Shown here in pieces: positions 1 through 5,194 of a DNA stretch of 5,194 nucleotides (positions are counted from its first letter, which is position 1; each line of letters opens with the position of its first letter). The stretch is from positions 1 through 5,194 of the forward strand of contig JAEXRB010000140.1 in NCBI GenBank assembly GCA_023438325.1, given 5' to 3'. The translations under genes were made by a program, and so were the position numbers. This stretch comes from Pseudomonadota bacterium (GTDB lineage Bacteria > Pseudomonadota > Gammaproteobacteria > Xanthomonadales > Xanthomonadaceae). The notes below the pieces were generated by a model, which was not told the DNA's origin, ran no database searches, and was given only the letters and a program-made list of their open reading frames with translations.

Positions 1-2331
1 CCCAACGCCCCGCCGATTCCAGCGCGCCTGATGGCCCCGCCCTAACGGTGCGCGCCACCGGCGCGGCCGCAGCACTCGCTCATGTCGCGGCTCGCCCATG
101 CCCTGCGCGTCGATGCGCACGTGGATCGCCCCGGTTTGGGCGGTATTGGCGAACGGGATGCCGCGCTCGCGATAACGCGCCAGCACGTCCTCGCGCGGCA
201 GATCGAAACGGTTGCGGTGGCCTGCGCCGATCAGTGCCAGTTGCGGCGAAACCGCATCGATGAAGCTTTCCGAAGAGGAACTGCGACTGCCGTGATGCGG
301 CATCACCAGCAGCCTGGCCGGCAGTGCGCTGGCTTGCTCGCGCACGAGGCGTTGCTCGATGGGTCGCCCGATATCGCCGGGCAACAAGGCCAAGCCTGTT
401 GCGCCCACTTCCACGCGCAGCACGCAGGAGCTTTCGTTGCGCAGGTACGGAAAATGCTCGGGCGGATGCAGCAGGCGCAGGCGCACGCCGTCGAACTCCC
501 ACGCCATACCGGTTTCGCAGGTCGATTCTTCGGCCTGTGCCAACGCACGCGACACCACCATCCGTGACGGCGCATAAGCGCGTTTCACCGATGCCGCGCC
601 ACCGGCATGGTCGTTGTCCTCGTGGCTCAGGAGCAGCAGATCCAGCTTCGCCACGCCCATGCCGCGCAAGGCCGGAACGATGGCCGCCTCGCCCATGTCC
701 AGTCCGCCGGGAAATGCCGGCCCCGCATCCACCAGCACGGCATGCTCGGCGGTACGCAACAGCACCGACAATCCCTGCCCGACATCAAACACGGTGAGAT
801 CGACGCTGCCCGCAGGCGGTTTCGACAACGCCGGAAACAACAGCGGCGCGAACAGCACCAGCGCCAGCGGCTTGCCCGGCATACCGCGCGGCATCAACAG
901 CCAGAACGCACCCAGCAAGGCGAGCAAGAATGCCAGCGATGAAGGTGCGGGCAGATAGACGAGTGATCCATGCAATGCGGCAATCGGCTCCAGCCCCGTC
1001 CACAAACCTTGCATCAACCACGCCGAAAGCTGGAACGCCCAGGCTCCCGCACCGCTCCACGCAAGCTCCAACACGGTACCGACCAGTGCCACGGGCACCA
1101 CGATGAAACTCACCCACGGCACTGCCACCAGATTGCACAACGGCCCGGCCACCGAGGCTTGCCCGAAAAACCAGACCGTCAACGGCAACAACCCCAGCGT
1201 CATCACGCCCTGCGCCGACACCAGCGTGCGCCACCACGCACTGCCCGTCGCTCGCGGCAGGCACCACAGCAACCATGCCACGCCGAGGAACGAGAGCCAG
1301 AATCCGGCATTGAGCACGGCCAGCGGGTCGGCGATGAGTACTACGATCAGCGCCAGTGCGAAGGCCTGCACCGGAACGAACGCTCGCCGCAGCATCACCG
1401 CCAGCAACGCGGCCGCGATCATCAGCAAGGTGCGCACCGTGGGAAGCGCGAAACCGGCCAGCGCGGTATAGCCGGTGGCTGCGATCAAAGCGGCGAAAGC
1501 GGCAGCCTGCGGCAAAGGCAGGCGCAACCCCGATCGCGGGAACACGCGATACGCCCCGCGCATCAGCAACGCGCCGAAACCTGCGACCAGGCCTACGTGC
1601 AATCCGGATATCGCGATCAGATGCGCAATGCCGGTGGCGCGCAGCACATGCCAATCTTCGCCATCCAGGGCGCGTACATCGCCGACCGCCAGCGCCTGCA
1701 CGAAGCGCGCACGCGGTGCATCAATGGCCGACGCAATGGCATCGGACAAGCGCAGGCGCAAGACATGGATGCCCGAACCCGCGGCAAGCTCGGCGTTTTC
1801 GCTGCTTTCGCGCACGTAGCCGGTTGCGGCGATGCGTTTCTCCAGCGCATGGCGCTCGTAATCGAAACCGCCGGGATTCACCGTGCCGCGCGGCCGCTTC
1901 AATCGAACCGCCAGGCGCCATTCGCTACCGGGCGCGGGGACTACTTCGCTGCGGTACCACGCCAGCCGCAGGCGTCGACCATCGAGCACTTCCGCCGCAT
2001 CTTGGCCACGCATCACGGCGAACTCGAAACGCACCCGCCCTTCGCCCTGCTCCGGCATGCCCAACACCCGACCTTCGACGATCAGATCCTCGCCTTCCAA
2101 TGCCACCGGCAGGCGCGCTTCCATCGTCCAGCCGGCGACGAGCACGGCCCAGCCGAAACCCATCGCGACACCTGCGAACACGCGCCAGCGCGGGTATCGC
2201 AGCAACAGTGCGATGCCCGACGCCATCGCACTCCAGCACAGCCATGGAGAAATCGCCTGCGGCAAGGCCATCGCCGCGACGGCACCGAGCGTCAAACCGA
2301 TGGCGAAAAGCAGGTCGAAACGCGGCGTCAT
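1..2331 (-). CDS. comEC: ComEC/Rec2 DNA-uptake channel protein, 3' end beyond the left edge
   Basis: Polytopic inner-membrane protein that carries incoming single-stranded DNA into the cytoplasm during natural transformation. The frame is open from the ATG at 2331-2329 to base 1 without a stop, giving 777 residues. The family usually has about 750-800, so little should be missing. Seen in order: N-terminal hydrophobic helices (about 6-67); a soluble DUF4131-type segment (about 70-200); the Competence domain, with the family hallmark ISGLHVG at 241-247 followed by many hydrophobic helices to about 490; and a metallo-beta-lactamase-like domain from about 510, with FDVGQG (515-520), SHEDNDHAGG (H570, D572, D574, H575), PGD (651-653) and MPHHGS (677-682). 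The metal-ligand set looks intact, so the proposed nuclease function is possible. The start follows a GGAG at 2343-2340 and lies 24 bases after the lolD stop; no other in-frame ATG precedes it. The last 30 or so residues are rich in Arg, Pro and Gly and unlike the rest. Identification is firm; activity in transformation is inferred from the family. Confidence 0.96.
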   Translation of the reverse strand, partial: MTPRFDLLFAIGLTLGAVAAMALPQAISPWLCWSAMASGIALLLRYPRWRVFAGVAMGFGWAVLVAGWTMEARLPVALEGEDLIVEGRVLGMPEQGEGRVRFEFAVMRGQDAAEVLDGRRLRLAWYRSEVVPAPGSEWRLAVRLKRPRGTVNPGGFDYERHALEKRIAATGYVRESSENAELAAGSGIHVLRLRLSDAIASAIDAPRARFVQALAVGDVRALDGEDWHVLRATGIAHLIAISGLHVGLVAGFGALLMRGAYRVFPRSGLRLPLPQAAAFAALIAATGYTALAGFALPTVRTLLMIAAALLAVMLRRAFVPVQAFALALIVVLIADPLAVLNAGFWLSFLGVAWLLWCLPRATGSAWWRTLVSAQGVMTLGLLPLTVWFFGQASVAGPLCNLVAVPWVSFIVVPVALVGTVLELAWSGAGAWAFQLSAWLMQGLWTGLEPIAALHGSLVYLPAPSSLAFLLALLGAFWLLMPRGMPGKPLALVLFAPLLFPALSKPPAGSVDLTVFDVGQGLSVLLRTAEHAVLVDAGPAFPGGLDMGEAAIVPALRGMGVAKLDLLLLSHEDNDHAGGAASVKRAYAPSRMVVSRALAQAEESTCETGMAWEFDGVRLRLLHPPEHFPYLRNESSCVLRVEVGATGLALLPGDIGRPIEQRLVREQASALPARLLVMPHHGSRSSSSESFIDAVSPQLALIGAGHRNRFDLPREDVLARYRERGIPFANTAQTGAIHVRIDAQGMGEPRHERVLRPRRWRAPLGRGHQARWNRRGVG

Positions 2332-2339
2332 GCACCTGG

Positions 2340-2343
2340 CTCC
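2340..2343 (-). promoter_or_regulatory. Ribosome binding site of comEC
   Basis: On the minus strand a GGAG lies 8 bases before the comEC ATG, inside the 24-base gap after the lolD stop. It supports the chosen start and suggests that comEC is translated from its own site rather than only by coupling to lolD. Confidence 0.55.
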
Positions 2344-2355
2344 GACACTGCCATC

Positions 2356-3066
2356 TCACACCTCGTCGGCCGCCAGTTCGCGCAGCCTCCCGCCAGCCAG
2401 CTCCAGCGCACGATCCATGGTGCGGGCCAGCTTGCGGTCATGCGTGACGAGCACGAAGCTCGTGCCCACTTCGCGGTTGAGTTCGAGCATCAGCGCATAC
2501 ACCTGTGCGGCGGTTTTTTCGTCGAGGTTGCCGGTGGGTTCGTCGCCGAGCACGCAGGCCGGCCGCGTCACCAGCGCACGCGCCACCGCGCAACGCTGAC
2601 GTTCGCCACCGGAAAGTTCGCCGGGCTTGTGTGCCAGACGCGCGGAAAGGCCGACGCGATCCAGCAACGCCGATGCAGCGGCCCTGGCGTCGTGCTCGGG
2701 TGTGCGCCGGATCAGCAGCGGCATCATCACGTTTTCCAGCGCGGTGAACTCGGGCAGCAGGTGATGGAACTGGTAGACGAAGCCAAGCGCGCGATTGCGC
2801 AGACGCCCGCGCGCGGCGCTGGAAAGCCGACTCATGGTTTCGCCCTGCACGAACACATCGCCGCTCGTCGGCGTGTCCAGCCCGCCAAGAATGTGCAGCA
2901 GGGTGCTTTTGCCCGCGCCGGAAGCACCGACGATGGCCACGGTTTCGCCACGCACCACCGACAACTCCAACCCATCGAACACCGGCGTGCGCAAATCGCC
3001 TTCGGCATAGGTCTTGGAAAGATTCGCGCAACGGATCACGGCATCGTTCATCGCAATCTCACTCAT
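2356..3066 (-). CDS. lolD: LolD, ATPase of the lipoprotein-releasing ABC transporter
   Basis: Cytoplasmic ATPase that powers extraction of outer-membrane lipoproteins from the inner membrane by the Lol permease and their handover to periplasmic LolA. The 236 residues, normal for LolD, hold a complete nucleotide-binding domain: Walker [10 protein letters not shown] (47-55), Q-loop Q99 followed by [17 protein letters not shown] (100-116), which is typical of LolD, signature LSGGERQR (151-158), Walker B with D-loop [11 protein letters not shown] (172-182, catalytic E176) and switch H209. The Walker B has Gly174 where Ala is usual. The ATG at 3066-3064 overlaps the end of lolC by 8 bases, consistent with translational coupling. 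A second ATG at 3051-3049 (Met6) has a weak GAG six bases upstream and would give 231 residues with a 7-base gap to lolC; I cannot decide between them. MacB- and FtsE-type ATPases share the fold, but the LolC partner next door settles the assignment. Confidence 0.95.
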   Translation of the reverse strand: MSEIAMNDAVIRCANLSKTYAEGDLRTPVFDGLELSVVRGETVAIVGASGAGKSTLLHILGGLDTPTSGDVFVQGETMSRLSSAARGRLRNRALGFVYQFHHLLPEFTALENVMMPLLIRRTPEHDARAAASALLDRVGLSARLAHKPGELSGGERQRCAVARALVTRPACVLGDEPTGNLDEKTAAQVYALMLELNREVGTSFVLVTHDRKLARTMDRALELAGGRLRELAADEV

Positions 3067-4306
3067 AACGCAGCGCCGCCGCCGGATCGGTGCGCGAGGC
3101 GCGCCACGCCGGATACAGGGTCGCGATCATGCACATCACGAATGCGATGCCCGCGATGGCCAGGATGTTGTCCACGCGCAGATCGGTCGGCACGCCGCCG
3201 CTGATGTAGTAGACATCCGCCGGCATCAGCTCGAAGCCGAGGATGCGCTCGATGAAATGCATCACGTGATTGAGGTTTTTCGTCAGCACGATGCCGCCGG
3301 CGATGCCGGTGACGATGCCGATGACGCCGATCAGCGCGCCCTGCACCACGAACACCGCCATCACCGAAGCCGGTGAAAAACCAAGCGTGCGCAGGATGGC
3401 GATGTCGGCCTGCTTGTCGGTCACCAGCATGATGAGCGAGGACACCAGATTGAACGCGGCCACCGCGACGATGAGCGAGAGGATCACGAACATCACGCTC
3501 TTTTCCATCTGGATGGCACGGAAGAAATTGGCATGATCGCGCGCCCAGTCGCGCACGCGGTAGAACTCGCCGATCTGATCGGCCAGATCGCGCGCCACGT
3601 ACCAGGCCTGGAACATGTCGGTGAGCTTCAATCGCACGCCGGTCACACCGTCCCCCATGCGCAGAAGACGCTGTGCATCGGCCATGTGCACGATGGCGAG
3701 CTGCATGTCGTACTCCTGCATGCCGGCCTCGAAAATGCCGGCCACGGTGAAGCGCTTCATCTGCGGCACCACGCCCACCGGCGTGCTGCGGGCCTCGGGC
3801 ACCAGCACCGTGATGCTGTCGCCTACGTCGGCACCGAGCATCATCGCCAACTCGGTGCCGATGAGGATGCGGAACGCGCCAGGCTGCAACTCGTCGAGCG
3901 AACCGGCCTTCATCTTCTCGCCCAGCATGGACACCGAAGGCTCCAGTGCCGGATCTACGCCACGCAGCAGCGCGCCCTGACTGCGCAACCCGGTGATCAA
4001 CGATTCGCGTTCGATGTAAGGCGCCGCCCCCAGCACGCGTGCATCCTTGCGCGCCACGGCCACCGCATGTGGCCAATCGTTCATGTCCTCGCCCACGCCG
4101 CTGATCGTGGCGTGCGCGACCATGCCCAGAATGCGATTGCGCAGCTCCGATTCGAAGCCGTTCATCACCGAGATCGTCGCGATCAGCGCGACCACGCCCA
4201 GCGCGATGCCCAGCATCGAAACCAACGAGATGAAGGAAATGAAACGGTTGCGCCGTTTGGCGCGGGTGTAGCGCAGGCCGATCGCCAGTTCCAGCGGTCT
4301 GATCAT
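3059..4306 (-). CDS. lolC: LolC/LolE-family lipoprotein-releasing permease
   Basis: Inner-membrane subunit of the Lol ABC transporter, which binds lipoproteins and passes them to LolA. At 415 residues it has the usual length. Layout: short cytoplasmic N terminus with the family-typical [19 protein letters not shown] (7-25); membrane helix 1 (about 22-47) ending in SVMNGFE; a large periplasmic domain (about 50-268); then three helices (about 270-294, 316-341, 380-399), separated after helix 2 by the cytoplasmic coupling region [15 protein letters not shown] (297-311), and the C-terminal [17 protein letters not shown] (399-415). The stretch [14 protein letters not shown] (175-188) corresponds to the loop known in LolC as the Hook, which recruits LolA. 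The ATG forms an ATGA overlap with the stop of the gene before it, so the two are probably translationally coupled; I see no good separate ribosome binding site. lolD overlaps its end. No second permease gene is in the window, so this may be a LolF-type subunit acting as a homodimer; the choice between LolC and LolF is open. Confidence 0.94.
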   Translation of the reverse strand: MIRPLELAIGLRYTRAKRRNRFISFISLVSMLGIALGVVALIATISVMNGFESELRNRILGMVAHATISGVGEDMNDWPHAVAVARKDARVLGAAPYIERESLITGLRSQGALLRGVDPALEPSVSMLGEKMKAGSLDELQPGAFRILIGTELAMMLGADVGDSITVLVPEARSTPVGVVPQMKRFTVAGIFEAGMQEYDMQLAIVHMADAQRLLRMGDGVTGVRLKLTDMFQAWYVARDLADQIGEFYRVRDWARDHANFFRAIQMEKSVMFVILSLIVAVAAFNLVSSLIMLVTDKQADIAILRTLGFSPASVMAVFVVQGALIGVIGIVTGIAGGIVLTKNLNHVMHFIERILGFELMPADVYYISGGVPTDLRVDNILAIAGIAFVMCMIATLYPAWRASRTDPAAALRYE

Positions 4307-4770
4307 CCAGTGGTGCTCGTGGTTTTGCCAGGGGAGGAAGTGGCCGGCGCGCGACCAGCCGTAGAGCGTGCATGATCGCGCATCCAGAGCCGAAGTTCCC
4401 GTCGCGTTGCGCGCGGCAGACTGTCTGCCGCCCAGGCGACATCACGACGACGGCCATCGACGGCGAACGCCAGCGTACCGAGCGGGCCACGCTCGTGCAG
4501 TGCCAACGCCTGTGCTGGATGCTCGTCGCCGTTGTCGTCCAACCATGCAAGACGACCGTCGCAACGAAACACCAGCGTCAACGGCAGATTCGACGCGAGC
4601 GCGCGCCACGCCCACCATGCCGATGCTGGCACCACGGCGAGCAGCATCTGCGGCAAAGCGGATAAATGGATCGCGAGCAGCGCCGGCACGGTCAATGCCA
4701 GCACCCAGATGCGCAACACGCGCGAAGGTCGCAGGCTCACGTGTATCGGTGGCGCGATGGCCTGCCTCAT
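4303..4770 (-). CDS. Small YgfX/CptA-like inner-membrane protein
   Basis: The predicted 155-residue protein has two adjacent hydrophobic helices near the N terminus (about 18-37 and 39-55), then a soluble part of about 100 residues. It resembles E. coli YgfX (CptA, about 135 residues): the same helix pair, then a DGRLAW segment (71-76) matching DGRLRW in YgfX, and near the end AWAADSLPRATRRELR (112-127), which parallels the YgfX stretch LWLAADSMDEAEWRDLR. E. coli YgfX is encoded next to sdhE and has been reported as the toxin of a YgfY/YgfX pair acting on cytoskeletal proteins, though that role is debated; none of this is shown here and no sdhE lies nearby. The last 20 or so residues, rich in Ser, Thr, Gly and Pro, extend past the YgfX-like part. 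I chose the ATG at 4770-4768; an in-frame TTG at 4788-4786 would add six residues. Neither has a clear ribosome binding site. The gene starts 40 bases after pilZ and overlaps lolC by 4 bases. Confidence 0.72.
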   Translation of the reverse strand: MRQAIAPPIHVSLRPSRVLRIWVLALTVPALLAIHLSALPQMLLAVVPASAWWAWRALASNLPLTLVFRCDGRLAWLDDNGDEHPAQALALHERGPLGTLAFAVDGRRRDVAWAADSLPRATRRELRLWMRDHARSTAGRAPATSSPGKTTSTTG

Positions 4771-4810
4771 GGTTATGCGACGCAGCAACTGCGCAACGCG
4801 CGCCGCACGC
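4771..4810 (-). other. Short gap between pilZ and the YgfX-like gene
   Basis: This 40-base gap is the longest non-coding stretch in the window if the ATG start of the YgfX-like gene is right; it shrinks to 22 bases with the TTG start. It holds a small GCGC-GTT-GCGC inverted repeat but no T-run, so it does not look like an intrinsic terminator. I see no convincing promoter. It is consistent with readthrough from pilZ into the downstream genes. Confidence 0.4.
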
Positions 4811-5170
4811 TCACATCGTGAACGTGGGCTTGTCGCTGCTGATCATGCCGGCCAGATGCGTTTCGATCTTGCCACGCACCATTTCCCCCTCGGGCGAGTC
4901 GTTGAATTGCACGCCGATGCCGGCAGGACGATTGCCCTGCGCGCCCGTAGGGGTGATCCATACCACGCGCCCGGCCACGGGCAGGCGTTCCTTGTCGTCC
5001 AGAAGAGTAAGCATCACGAACACTTCATCGCCCAGGCCATACCGCTTGGGCGTGGGCACGAAGATGCCGCCGCCCTTGAGATACGACATGTACGCTCCGT
5101 AGAGCTGGCTTTTTTCCTTGATCGCCAACGACAGGACACCCTGTCTGGCAGCTCCGGCGCCTGGCAACAT
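4811..5170 (-). CDS. pilZ: PilZ-domain type IV pilus assembly protein
   Basis: Small cytoplasmic protein needed for type IV pilus biogenesis. In Xanthomonas it is known to bind the EAL-domain protein FimX and the pilus ATPase PilB. The 119 residues match the normal size of about 117-118. Typical segments visible: ARQGVLSLAIKEK (8-20), LYGAYMSYLKGGGIFVPTPKRY (23-44 within the N-terminal half), LGDEVF (46-51), LPVAGRVVW (63-71), GAQGNRPAGIGVQF (76-89) and the C-terminal SSDKPTFTM (111-119), which I recognise from xanthomonad PilZ. It lacks the RxxxR and D/NxSxxG motifs by which canonical PilZ domains bind cyclic di-GMP: the second is replaced by KGGGIFV (32-38). This is expected for this subfamily, which acts through protein contacts. 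The ATG at 5170 has an AGGGGA seven bases upstream. In related genomes pilZ often follows holB, so the right-hand neighbour may be holB; that is expectation, not seen here. Confidence 0.95.
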   Translation of the reverse strand: MLPGAGAARQGVLSLAIKEKSQLYGAYMSYLKGGGIFVPTPKRYGLGDEVFVMLTLLDDKERLPVAGRVVWITPTGAQGNRPAGIGVQFNDSPEGEMVRGKIETHLAGMISSDKPTFTM

Positions 5171-5177
5171 GGCGAGG

Positions 5178-5183
5178 TCCCCT
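5178..5183 (-). promoter_or_regulatory. Ribosome binding site of pilZ
   Basis: AGGGGA on the minus strand, seven bases before the pilZ ATG. It is the strongest Shine-Dalgarno match in the window and fixes the pilZ start. Only 11 further bases are available upstream, so no promoter can be judged. Confidence 0.75.
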
Positions 5184-5194
5184 GTGCACGTAAG

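Noticed and set aside
785..1654. A 289-codon minus-strand open frame within comEC
   Set aside because: It is shifted relative to the comEC frame, which reads continuous hydrophobic helices and family motifs through the same bases. This frame gives Arg/Ala/Gly-rich sequence typical of an out-of-frame shadow.
970..3204. A 744-codon open frame on the plus strand, antisense to comEC and lolD
   Set aside because: It is in exact codon register opposite comEC and lolD and is open because those genes rarely use TCA, TTA or CTA in G+C-rich DNA. Its translation is rich in Arg, Gln and His with no recognisable domain, whereas the minus-strand frame gives full ComEC and LolD motifs.
3533..4375. A 280-codon plus-strand open frame antisense to lolC
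   Set aside because: It is a shadow of lolC: His/Gln/Arg-rich, without a ribosome binding site or a recognisable motif.
3063..4550. A 495-codon minus-strand open frame across lolC and the YgfX-like gene
   Set aside because: It spans two recognisable genes in another frame and yields His/Arg/Gly-rich sequence with no domain; the lolC and YgfX-like frames explain the region.
4771..4810. Possible terminator hairpin after pilZ
   Set aside because: The inverted repeat is only about four base pairs long and no T-run follows, so it is not a credible intrinsic terminator.
4368..5102. A 244-codon plus-strand open frame across the YgfX-like gene and pilZ
   Set aside because: It runs opposite two genes with clear homology, and its Arg/Ala/Pro-rich product is what antisense reading of G+C-rich coding DNA gives.
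4303..5170. A toxin-antitoxin pair formed by the YgfX-like protein and a neighbour
   Set aside because: The partner SdhE/YgfY is absent, and the flanking genes are PilZ and LolC, neither of which is an antitoxin.

Overview
The window is a compact, G+C-rich piece of gammaproteobacterial chromosome that looks most like Xanthomonadales/Lysobacterales (Rhodanobacteraceae or Xanthomonadaceae). This rests on the very close resemblance of the PilZ protein to the xanthomonad type IV pilus PilZ as I remember it, and on the lolC-lolD-comEC order. No database search was possible, so the genus is left open. All five recognisable genes lie on the minus strand and are transcribed from right to left. Almost every base is coding, and the genes overlap or are separated by at most 40 bases, so the block reads as one operon or part of one.

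Right to left: (1) a PilZ-domain type IV pilus assembly protein (5170-4811) with a clear ribosome binding site; (2) a small two-helix membrane protein of the YgfX/CptA type (4770-4303); (3) a LolC/LolE-family inner-membrane permease (4306-3059), joined to gene 2 by an ATGA overlap; (4) the LolD ATPase (3066-2356), overlapping gene 3 by 8 bases; (5) comEC (from 2331 to beyond the left edge), encoding the DNA-uptake channel with its C-terminal metallo-beta-lactamase-like domain. comEC has no stop codon before base 1, so its 3' end lies outside the window.

Functionally, LolC and LolD form the ABC transporter that releases outer-membrane lipoproteins from the inner membrane to LolA. PilZ supports type IV pilus assembly, and ComEC passes single-stranded DNA across the inner membrane during transformation. 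Pili and ComEC act in the same DNA-uptake process, and pilus secretin assembly depends on an outer-membrane pilotin lipoprotein, so a shared cell-envelope theme is plausible, but this link is inference. The YgfX-like protein has no proven role here.

I found no RNA genes, mobile elements, CRISPR arrays, sizeable repeats, terminators or convincing promoters. The promoter of the block must lie to the right of base 5194. There is no non-coding stretch longer than 40 bases. I see no evidence of a previously undescribed system; this is an ordinary housekeeping region with a few points worth checking.
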